Assembly: GCF_045679555.1 (NCBI RefSeq) | Contig: NC_092087.1 | Span: 84,908,447 to 84,972,446, forward strand | Source of the DNA: Salvelinus alpinus | Lineage: Eukaryota > Chordata > Actinopteri > Salmoniformes > Salmonidae | Direction of reading: 5' to 3' | DNA length: 64,000 nt | In this document: positions 55,841-64,000 of the stretch, in pieces | How the letters are laid out: each line of letters begins with the position of its first letter | Position numbering within the stretch: position 1 is the stretch's first letter | Position numbers and translations under genes: made by a program | The notes under the pieces: model-generated | The model's database searches: none | Told to the model about the DNA's origin: nothing | What the model saw: the letters and a program-made list of their open reading frames with translations, nothing else

Positions 55841-58800
55841 CGAGATGACTGCATTAAAATATAAACAGTGGACTATAGGCCTATTTCAATCATGTTGAAA
55901 TACATTTCATGTTTATTTTGCTACTTGTAGTCTACTGTCTGTAATTTGTCTCAATTTAATTCATAATGTGTAGCCAATAATGTGCCAAATCTTGATTTAG
56001 TGCCTTATCATAGGGTAAGCATTAGAATAACCCGCCTCAATATTTGCAGCCGTAGGTGGTAATATCTCTCTAGGAGCTGATCCGTTGTCAGTATTGTGAA
56101 ATAATTCTAATGTTGAGGAAATATTTGAGTGGAGAAAGCTGATCCGAGAGCAGCACTCCCTTTCTTTCGATCCTGTCAGTATGGACACATGCTCCAACAA
56201 TGCACTTAGTGACCATTCTCTCTGTGTGGTGTTCTGGGAAACGTATGTTACATCTTTGGCCGTTGTAGGAAAGATTCATGGTTAAAACACTAGTAAGCCT
56301 AAGTTCCAGCGCTATCGGTCCCTGGCCTGTGACATGAGACTAATCAGGACTCGTCTCTCGGCATATCCAGCCCCACCCATTAGCTCAGCCAATCATGGCA
56401 AGCCAGGAAGGATACTGTCTTTCTCCCTATATAGGTCAGTGTTTTCTCCTTGGCTAAACTAGGCTTGTAATTGAACGTATTTGTTCATATTTACAGATCA
56501 CATGCACGTTTTTCACAGATAGAATTGAGTTCCGATTTCCTACTTCTCCTTCCCAGCAAAGGGTGCACTCACTCACTGTATTTTATTTCCCCGTCCGTAG
56601 GCTTTCCGAGGGGGAGTGAGTCATGAAACTTTGGGAAGAAGAGTAGAACATCTGAATGCAGAGAGGAAGAGGTGAAACGAGAGTTTTCACTCCGCCCAAA
56701 ATCTGTCCATGAAAAATAAGCCCACGAAGTGAGGAATGTTTGAATGGAGCTCAATGAGTGTCGAATATGCTAAATTGCTACGCGAGGCTTATTTGATCGA
56801 CTAGAACTTTCCTAATGGTTAGGATTGTGCTAATATAAGTGGACGCACGTGGCATTTCAGCAACGTTGAAAAAACAAGAAAAAAACAACAGTTGTGCCTA
56901 TTGTCATAGAGGACTCATCATGGATATAACCTGTTTTAACATGGACATTGCGATTGAGGGCTTCCACCATTTTTTAAAAGTAGTCAACTGTGTGGGGATT
57001 CCTAATCAGTTCGGAGCAATCAGCCAATGAAGAAGAAAATTGTCTACTTTAAAATGGAGATAGCCTGGGCAACACCATTGAGGTTGTCACAGATGCTATA
57101 ATGGCACTGATACAAAGATGAGTCCTCTATATCGCAATGGCCTTTTGTTTACATGCATATCTGCCCTCTCATTGTCTAGAATGGTCCCACCTAATCTCGC
57201 CTCCTCACGCCTGCATTCCATCTTTGAGGACATATATTTCCATTGTTAATCGACTATCTTGCCTGTATAATGGACCGCCTTTGGTCAGGGGTCAGCTGAC
57301 CTGCGGTTGACATCTCCACTTCCTGTCTCCTAGGTTGTTTCAGGTCAACTCCGAGGAGGACGCCATGAACTGGTTCCCCCAGTACGCCCTCAAGCTTCGT
57401 CCCTTCTACGAGACCCTCCCCCTCCCCAAGCCAGAGGCAGTCCAGCCAATAGTAGACTGCCTCCGTAATCACGCTGACTGGAGCTCCGCCCACATCGCCG
57501 TGGATACGGGCCTGAGGGAATGCCTGAAGCACAACCACGTCCAGAGGTGAGGTTGTAAAGTGTGGCTATAAGCATGTAATGAGTGGTTATAAGCATGTTA
57601 TTACCAAAGAGTTGCTGTAAAGCAATAGGGCGTGAGTAATCCCTCGGACAGATCTGCGTCAACAGAACTGCTACTGTAGAATCTGTCAGGAAGGAATGTG
57701 ATGGGTGAGATAACAAGCAGCACTACTTCTGGTGTTTGGGGTTTTCGTCACTGGTTATTTGGACAAATCACCATTTAACAGGTGTTTAGCATTTCAGAAG
57801 GGGACGGGACATTCAGCCCGTAACCAGCAGAGAGAGAGAGCAGGTGGAGCTCCTCGTTCTGGCATCTCTTCATCTCTTAACACATATGGACCCAGAACTT
57901 AATCGAGCAGCTGACCAATTTACATGAGACTTTAGTTCTGGGTTAACCAATATTGTGGCTTAAGCAATAGGGAATATGTTGATTTTAAAATGAGCGATGG
58001 TCTTCCTCCCTTCCCCTCCTCTCTCCCTCATCATATTGATACTTCACACTCCTCACCCTCTCCAGCCAGATAAACGCCAGGGACGGTGCTGGTCAGACCC
58101 CATTACACCTGGCGTGTGAGCGGGGGGAAGTGGCATGTGTCAGAGAGCTGCTGGAGGAGTGCCAGGCTCGCACCGACATCAAAGACAAGAACGGGGAGAC
58201 GCCAATGCATTGTGCCGCCAAGCAGGACTCGGCTACTATTATACAGGTGTGACACACACACACGCACACAGAGTAGTGTACAGCTAACCTTGTGGGGACA
58301 CACAATTCAGTCCCATTCAAAATCCAATCTAACCTTAAACCTAACCCGTACTCTTACCTTAACCCTAACCCTTAACGCAATTATAACACGTATTCTAACC
58401 TTAACCCTAAACACCCTAGATTAGCATTTGACCTCATGGGGACTAACAAAATGTCCCCAGTTGGTGAAATTGTTGTTTGTTTACTAGTTAAACACGTCCA
58501 CAGTGAGTATCCAAAACATTAGGAACACCTGCTCTTTCCATGACAAGGGGAAAGCTATGATCCCTTATTGATGTCACTTGTTAAATCCACTTCAAGCAGT
58601 GAGATGACGGGGAGGAGACAGGTTAAAGAAGGATTTTTAAGCCTTTAGACAATTGAGACATGGATTGTGTGTGTGTGTCATTCAGAGGGTGAATGGGCAA
58701 GACAAAATATTTAACTTCGTATGTTAGTTGCCAAGAACCCGACAACAACCCAACAACCCGATTTTCCGGTTTCCAGGGATACAGCTATTTTCAACCTAGC

Positions 58801-61800
58801 TTCCTTTTTCTACTGAAAATGTGTGAACTCCGCTCAGGCGTTTCTCTCATGCCTGTTACGTCAGGTTAATGGCAGGCTAACATAAACCAGGCAGCGGGTG
58901 GGGGACCCGGGTTGTTGTGCCAGTCACAGGTAGCCAGTCTCAGAAAGGGGACTTTGACACTACTGCGAAGGCAGGGCTGTGCTAGTTCTTTTAGTGCAGT
59001 GCTGGGTGGTCTCATTAGTCCGCACTGTAGCAAAAGAGAGTTTCTCGTTGGACAAATTCAGCTGGGTCCCTGCTTGTTTTGGCCTGTTTCCTTCTTCCGT
59101 TTGATTGCTATTGAATGCACCCCTGCTTTGCAGTGTACATGTTGAAGTACTAGAGCTCAGTGTCTCCGATCCGTGTATCCCAGATGTTACTCTGCTGCGG
59201 CCGGGGCCCAGAACGGTCAGGACCGGGACAGGACCCGGCTGCTGTTATACAGGTCAGACTGAGGACTCTGGGTCACCTCTCTATAGCTGTTAGTACACAA
59301 CGCTGTCTGTTCTCTGCATTCAGTTCAGCTACAAGACTGCTGCAGTCCTTCTGCTATTCCTTCCTTCTGTTCTTTTGAAGGGATTCTCAGCCTGGGGTTT
59401 CAGATCACATTTGGAGGGAATAGTCACGATCTCACTCGCAGATTGAAATTCTCTTCAATCATAATCACAGCCGTATATATTCCCCCCCAAGCAGACACAT
59501 CGATGGCCCTGAACGAACTTTATCTGACTCTTTGTAAACTGGAAACCACACACCCTGAGGCTGCATTCATCGTAGCTGGGAATTTTAACAAGGCTAATCT
59601 AAAAACAAAACTCCCTAAATTCTATCAGCATATCGATTGTGCTACCAGGGCTGGAAAAACCCTAGACCATTGTTACACTAATTTCCGCGACGCATATAAG
59701 GCCCTCCCCCGCCCCCCTTTCGGAAAAGCTGACCACGACTCCATTTTGTTGATTCCAGCCTACAAACAGAAACTCAAACAGGCTCCCGCGCTCAGGTCTG
59801 TTCAACGCTGGTCCGACCAATCTGAATCCACGCTTCAAGACTGCTTCGATCACGCGGATTGGAATATGTTCCGCATCGCGTCCAACAACAATATTGACGA
59901 ATATGCTGATTCGGTGAGCGAGTTCATTAGGAAGTGCATTGACGATGTCGTACCCACAGCAACGATTAAAACATTCCCAAACCAGAAACCGTGGATTGAC
60001 GGCAGCATTCGCGTGAAACTGAAAGCGCGAACCACTGCTTTTAACCAGGGCAAGGTGACCGGAAGCATGACCGAATACAAACAGTGTAGCTATTCTCTCC
60101 GCAAGGCAATCAAACAGGCTAAGTCCCAGTACAGAGACAAAATCGAGTCGCAATTCAACAGCTCAGACACAAGAGGTATGTGGCAGGGTCTACAGTCAAT
60201 CACGGATTACAAAAAGAAAACCAGCCCCGTCGCGGACCAGGATGTCTTGCTCCCAGACAGGCTAAACAACTTTTTTGCCCGCTTTGAGGACAATACAGTG
60301 CCACTGACACGGCCCCCTACCAAAACCTGCGGGCTCTCCTTCACTGCAGCCGAGGTGAGTAAAACATTTAAACGTGTTAACCCTCGCAAGGCTGCAGGCC
60401 CAGACGGCATTCCCAGCCGCGTCCTCAGAGCATGCGCAGACCAGCTGGCTGGTGTGTTTACGGACATATTCAATCAATCCTTATCCCAGTCTGCTGTACC
60501 CACATGCTTCAAGAGGGCCACCATTGTTCCTGTTCCCAAGAAAGCTAAGGTAACTGAGCTAAACGACTACCGCCCCGTAGCACTCACTTCCGTCATCATG
60601 AAGTGCTTTGAGAGACTAGTCAAGGACCATATCACCTCCACCCTACCGGACACCCTAGACCCACTCCAATTTGCTTACCGACCCAATAGGTCCACAGACG
60701 ACGCAATCGCAACCACACTGCACACTGCCCTAACCCATCTGGACAAGAGGAATACCCATGTGAGAATGCTGTTCATCGATTACAGCTCAGCATTTAACAC
60801 CATAGTACCCTCCAAACTCGTCATCAAGCTCGAGACCCTGGGTCTCGACCCCGCCCTGTGCAACTGGGTCCTGGACTTCCTGACGGGCCGCCCCCAGGTG
60901 GTGAGGGTAGGTAACAACATCTCCACCCCGCTGATCCTCAACACTGGGGCCCCACAAGGGTGCGTTCTGAGCCCTCTCCTGTACTCCCTGTTCACCCACG
61001 ACTGCGTGGCCATGCACGCCTCCAACTCAATCATCAAGTTTGCGGATGACACTACAGTGGTAGGCTTGATTACCAACAACGACGAGACGGCCTACAGGGA
61101 GGAGGTGAGGGCCCTCGGAGTGTGGTGTCAGGAAAATAACCTCACACTCAACGTCAACAAAACAAAGGAGATGATTGTGGACTTCAGGAAACAGCAGAGG
61201 GAGCACCCCCCTATCCACATCGACGGGTCAGTAGTGGAGAAGGTGGAAAGTTTTAAGTTCCTCGGTGTACACATCACGGACAAACTGAATTGGTCCACCC
61301 ACACAGACAGCGTTGTGAAGAAGGCGCAGCAGCGCCTCTTCAACCTCAGGAGGCTGAAGAAATTCGGCTTGTCACCAAAAGCACTCACAAACTTCTACAG
61401 ATGCACAATCGAGAGCATCCTGTCGGGCTGTATCACCGCCTGGTACGGCAACTGCTCCGCCCACAACCGTAAGGCTCTCCAGAGGGTAGTGAGGTCTGCA
61501 GAACGCATCACCGGGGGCAAACTACCTGCCCTCCAGGACACCTACACCACCCGATGTCACAGGAAGGCCATAAAGATCATCAAGGACAACAACCACCCAA
61601 GCCACTGCCTGTTCACCCCGCTATCATCCAGAAGGCGAGGTCAGTACAGGTGCATCAAAGCAGGGACCGAGAGACTGAAAAACAGCTTCTATCTCAAGGC
61701 CATCAGACTGTTAAACAGCCACCACTAACATTTAGCGGCCGCTGCCAACATACCGACTCAACTCCAGCCACTTTAAAAATGGGAATTGATGGAAATTATG

Positions 61801-63028
61801 TAAAAATGTACCACTAGCCACTTTAAACAATGCCACTTAATATAATGTTTACATACCCTACATTACCCATCTCATATGTATATACTGTACTCTATATCAT
61901 CTACTGCATCTTGCCATCTTTATGTAATACATGTACCACTAGCCACTTTAAACTATGCCACTTTATGTTTACATACCCTACAGTACTCATCTCATATGTA
62001 TATACCGTACTCTATACCATCTACTGCATCTGCCATGCCGTTCTGTACCACCACTCATTCATATATCTTTATGTACATATTCTTTATCCCTTTACACTTG
62101 TGTGTGTGTGTGTAAGGTAGTAGTTGTGGAATTGTTAGGTTAGATTACTTGTTGGTTATTACTGCATTGTCGGAACTAGAAGCACAAGCATTTCGCTACA
62201 CTCGCATTAACATCTGCTAACCATGTGTATGTGACTAATGAAATTTGATTTGATTTGAGTTAAACATGCAATGTTTTATTCGCTTTTTCAAGTTTAAAAT
62301 GTATATTGATGGCCTTCATCAGAAACGTATACATTGCAATTAAAATGTCTAAATTACAGCAAGGTCCCTATTAAAATGTGTCTGCTTTTGTTCTCTCCCT
62401 CTAGGCACTGTGCAGTAGGATGTGTGCGGGGGTGAATGAGCTGAACGGGGCGGGGGAGACGCCCCTCCATGTTTCTTGTCGCCTTGGGAGGGTAGAGGCC
62501 GTGAACGCTCTCCTGGGGGGAGGAGCTCGTTGTGACATCATCGGGGGCAGTGGCTACCCAATCCACGCCGCCATGAAGTACAGTGAGAAGGGGTGAGAGC
62601 ACTGATTGGCGAAGAGGGAATGGTGATGAATGTTGATTGGGTCTTTCATTAGCTAAGGGAGAATGGAGAACACTGATTGGTGGTAGAGTGGTGAGAGGAG
62701 ATTGCCCCGTCCCAAATCTACCCCCCCTAGCTCCTGTCTTCACCACAGTGTTTGCAGATGTGAAGGCGCTGGAAAGGTCAAACAAGATTCCACGACATTG
62801 TTTACAATTCTCTCACTCTTCTTTCTACCCCTCTCCCTCCTCTCTCGCTCCCTCACCCTCCTCTCTCGCTCCCTCACCCTCCTCTCTCGCTCCCTCACCC
62901 TCCCTCTCTCCCTCCCTCTCTCCCTCTCTAGTTGTGCTGAGGCAGTCCTGGATGCAGACCCAGGTCAGCTACAGGTAGAAGATGCCGTCTATGGAGGAAC
63001 CCCCCTACACTGGTGCAAGACTGCGGAG
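54290..63028 (+). CDS. pla2g6: calcium-independent phospholipase A2 group VI, 5' part (five exons)
   Basis: Exons with coding sequence are 54290-54513 (ATG at 54299), 57334-57546, 58066-58246, 62405-62592 and 62932-63028; joins keep frame and give residues 1-298. The start MQFLRGVMETVSAVSNLFSN matches iPLA2-beta. Exon 2 gives LFQVNSEEDAMNWFPQYALK and a helical block to SSAHIAVDTGLRECLKHNHV. Ankyrin repeats begin in exon 3 (DGAGQTPLHLACERGEVACV; DKNGETPMHCAAKQD) and continue in exon 4 (GAGETPLHVSCRLGRVEAVN; GSGYPIHAAMKYS) and exon 5 (YGGTPLHWCKTAE). The catalytic GTSTG-type lipase domain lies beyond the window. The enzyme hydrolyses sn-2 acyl chains of membrane phospholipids without calcium and acts in membrane repair and mitochondria (family knowledge). 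Introns carry a 22-bp minisatellite, a LINE and MITEs. Confidence 0.95.
54968..55537. repeat. 22-bp minisatellite in pla2g6 intron
   Basis: About 26 copies of CGTAGCCTTGTAGGAGCGTC plus TC, with CGTAGCC/CGCAGCC variants and one GTG insertion at about 55399. Long minus-strand ORFs (RRRSYKAAETLLQGCG repeat) are artefacts of the 66-bp codon period. Confidence 0.97.
55794..55834. repeat. (TA)n microsatellite
   Basis: About 20 TA units, in a pla2g6 intron. Confidence 0.95.
55835..56895. other. pla2g6 intron, nothing recognised
   Basis: No coding or repeat signature; unique AT-rich sequence. Confidence 0.5.
56896..57142. mobile_element. ~247-bp MITE with inverted ends
   Basis: The left end GCCTATTGTCATAGAGGACT (followed by CATCATG) and the right end (reverse complement GCCATTGCGATATAGAGGAC, followed by TCATCTTTG) are imperfect inverted repeats. 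No coding sequence is inside. Confidence 0.65.
57547..58065 (+). other. pla2g6 intron 2, nothing recognised
   Basis: Unique sequence. Donor AG|GTGAGG, acceptor CTCTCCAG. Confidence 0.7.
58262..58490. repeat. dispersed repeat with degenerate telomere-like core
   Basis: CCTTGTGGGGACACACAATT on the left and CCTCATGGGGACTAAC plus ATGTCCCCAGTTGG on the right border a run of TAACCCTAACC/TAACCTTAAACC words (about 58330-58415). A common teleost dispersed repeat. Confidence 0.6.
58501..58714 (+). mobile_element. Tc1-like 5' fragment
   Basis: CCAAAACATTAGGAACACCT and TGATCCCTTATTGATGTCAC match the element at 21990. It breaks off after GGGCAAGACAAAATATTTAA, before the transposase. Located in pla2g6 intron 3. 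Confidence 0.8.
59443..61728 (+). CDS. LINE ORF2-type protein (endonuclease C-part and reverse transcriptase)
   Basis: 761 codons are open without a stop. The N-terminus is the end part of an APE endonuclease: TAVYIPPQADTSMALNELYL, then VAGNFNKANL, where family members normally have GDFN, so the acidic active-site residue is N here. The first ~half of the endonuclease is missing by 5' truncation. The RT follows: NPRKAAGPDGIPSRVLRACA, DYRPVALTSVIMKCFERLV, FIDYSSAFNTIVPSKL, NTGAPQGCVLSPLLYSLFTH and the catalytic KFADDTTVVG, then KFLGVHITDKLNWSTH. The C-terminal domain ends RLLNSHH. It reverse-transcribes its own RNA at the target site (family knowledge). The clade is L2/CR1/Rex-like; I cannot place it further. 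The intact RT suggests a recent insertion. Confidence 0.85.
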   Translation: MKFSSIIITAVYIPPQADTSMALNELYLTLCKLETTHPEAAFIVAGNFNKANLKTKLPKFYQHIDCATRAGKTLDHCYTNFRDAYKALPRPPFGKADHDSILLIPAYKQKLKQAPALRSVQRWSDQSESTLQDCFDHADWNMFRIASNNNIDEYADSVSEFIRKCIDDVVPTATIKTFPNQKPWIDGSIRVKLKARTTAFNQGKVTGSMTEYKQCSYSLRKAIKQAKSQYRDKIESQFNSSDTRGMWQGLQSITDYKKKTSPVADQDVLLPDRLNNFFARFEDNTVPLTRPPTKTCGLSFTAAEVSKTFKRVNPRKAAGPDGIPSRVLRACADQLAGVFTDIFNQSLSQSAVPTCFKRATIVPVPKKAKVTELNDYRPVALTSVIMKCFERLVKDHITSTLPDTLDPLQFAYRPNRSTDDAIATTLHTALTHLDKRNTHVRMLFIDYSSAFNTIVPSKLVIKLETLGLDPALCNWVLDFLTGRPQVVRVGNNISTPLILNTGAPQGCVLSPLLYSLFTHDCVAMHASNSIIKFADDTTVVGLITNNDETAYREEVRALGVWCQENNLTLNVNKTKEMIVDFRKQQREHPPIHIDGSVVEKVESFKFLGVHITDKLNWSTHTDSVVKKAQQRLFNLRRLKKFGLSPKALTNFYRCTIESILSGCITAWYGNCSAHNRKALQRVVRSAERITGGKLPALQDTYTTRCHRKAIKIIKDNNHPSHCLFTPLSSRRRGQYRCIKAGTERLKNSFYLKAIRLLNSHH
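61729..62258 (+). other. LINE 3'UTR
   Basis: It contains two imperfect ~110-bp repeats (about 61800-61925 and 61930-62040), each with CCACTAGCCACTTTAAAC, TGTTTACATACCCTACA and CATCTCATATGTATATAC. It also holds the conserved end ATTTCGCTACACTCGCATTA. Confidence 0.8.
62593..62931 (+). other. pla2g6 intron 4 with CTCCCTC repeat
   Basis: (CCTCTCTCGCTCCCTCACC) units at 62830-62930 form a pyrimidine tract leading into the acceptor CTCTCTAG, which they probably strengthen. Confidence 0.85.
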
Positions 63029-63154
63029 GTAGAGGGGAACACTTACACTTTTTCACCCAAAATGAATTGTGATAAAGTATTTTAATTGATCCTCCATGAT
63101 AAAATTTGAGGAACTTTGGATCTGTTTCCGTCCGTTCGTACCTACTAACATGCT

Positions 63155-63851
63155 TACCAGGGTTTCCATTTACCGGCTTTTGGCCGATGTAAAAACGATA
63201 AATGTTTTGCTTGCCAAATTGTCCGTCTATAGTTTAATTAGCCTAATTTTGTGAAAAGAATTGCTATTATTTTTTAATTTGTCAACTGGTAATTGAAATA
63301 CGCCTCCCAATCAAGTGCATAAGCAACGGTAGGGAAGCTATCAGCGTGTCACCCACCACTTTACAGTGTGAGCTGGAGGCAGTATGCATTTTGAAAACAT
63401 ATACTTCATTGTTTTAAACCTGAAAGTTTTACTTCATATTATGAGGCATGTCTTACCTTGCTTTGAAGTAGCCTCGTCAAAATCCCACCATACACACATG
63501 GAAGCAATTATTTTATGAAGTCTTCCCCATTGAAACTAGCATTTCTCTCCTGTTCTATTAGTTTTTGACGTTCTTTCGTTGTCCAGAAGCCAAAGACACA
63601 ATCCTAGTCATATTAGAAACTTCCTAGTGTTTTCCCACAAATTGCATTTTGGCAAATGACGCTGTATTGGCTGCTTCATTACAGGAGTTGCACGTAATGT
63701 TACTATGAATTACCATGAGCATTGTGGGTGGACGCCCTACTGGGTTACGCACCCAATGCAAATGGGTCCGGTAAATCTCTCAAATGTCCGGTAAATTAAA
63801 ATCTTGCCGGTCATGTTGTCCGGCGTCTTTTTCCTAACGGAAACCCTGGTA
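63155..63851. mobile_element. ~700-bp non-autonomous DNA transposon with CCAGGGTTTCC ends
   Basis: TACCAGGGTTTCCATTTACC at the left and its inverted counterpart (CTAACGGAAACCCTGGTA) at the right. Both ends are followed inward by ACCGG-rich words (TTACCGGC, TGTCCGGTAAAT). There is no transposase. It lies in pla2g6 after exon 5. Confidence 0.7.
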
Positions 63852-64000
63852 CGTACGTTAGTCACACGCGATATCTCAGACACCACTAGCCTGATTTATT
63901 TTTATTTTTTAAACGAAACTCGGGTGAATGATGTGTCTTGCCATAGAGATCCGGCATATGCGAAACTACACTGATTGGCCCAAAGGGGGCGATATAGTAA
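63852..64000. other. pla2g6 intron to window end, nothing recognised
   Basis: Too short to interpret. Confidence 0.5.

Larger units (their letters stand above)
59430..62258 (+). mobile_element. APE-type LINE, 5'-truncated, inserted in pla2g6 intron 3
   Basis: The element spans a 5' end near 59430 (exact base unresolved), the ORF at 59443-61728, and a ~530-bp 3'UTR with two ~110-bp repeats (ACCACTAGCCACTTTAAAC) to the tail GAAATTTGATTTGATTTGAG. It lies sense to pla2g6. 3' ends of the same family are found at 39970 and 41351. Confidence 0.88.

Overview
The window is vertebrate nuclear DNA, almost certainly from a salmonid fish (trout, salmon, char or whitefish lineage). The evidence is spliced vertebrate genes with teleost-like proteins, heavy CA/GT, CTGT and GA microsatellite load, many minisatellites, and interspersed repeats of types known from salmonid genomes: Tc1-like elements with decayed transposase, foldback MITEs, an APE-type LINE with a short terminal TTTGATTTGATTTG-like tail, a tRNA-like SINE and a short LTR element. 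There is no bacterial, plasmid or phage content, and no CRISPR.

Layout. 1-9880 is one uninterrupted ~24-bp minisatellite/satellite with higher-order structure. 9881-24340 is gene-poor: CTGT/GT microsatellites, a three-exon DDE transposase pseudogene, a probable solo LTR, an LTR-bounded non-autonomous retroelement with intact target duplication (16051-18628), a 69-bp minisatellite, a Tc1-like remnant and a 38-bp minisatellite. 24390-24998 is dnal4 (minus). 25500-30900 is intergenic with a SINE, foldback elements and two minisatellites. 32902-39047 is nptxr (minus, five coding exons). 39970-42165 holds LINE 3' ends, one split by a Tc1-like insertion. 44766-48671 is cbx6 (minus, five coding exons), with a probable ~2.1-kb 3'UTR down to about 42640. 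49036-52675 holds a hairpin MITE, a Tc1-like deletion derivative and a broken LINE with an internal minisatellite. 54290-63028 holds the first five coding exons of pla2g6 (plus); the rest, including the lipase domain, lies beyond the window. A long-ORF LINE sits in pla2g6 intron 3 in the sense orientation.

The four host genes are functionally unrelated (dynein light chain, synaptic pentraxin receptor, Polycomb chromobox, phospholipase). From memory their human orthologues lie in the same region of chromosome 22q13, so this looks like conserved synteny rather than a functional cluster. I joined the exons by eye from splice sites and reading phase; every internal junction keeps frame.

I found no convincing new multi-gene system. 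The most unusual items are the architecture of the 24-bp array, the UG-repeat splice donors of dnal4, the tandemly duplicated nptxr exon edge, a minisatellite born inside a LINE coding region, and the LTR element with a proline-rich ORF but no polymerase.
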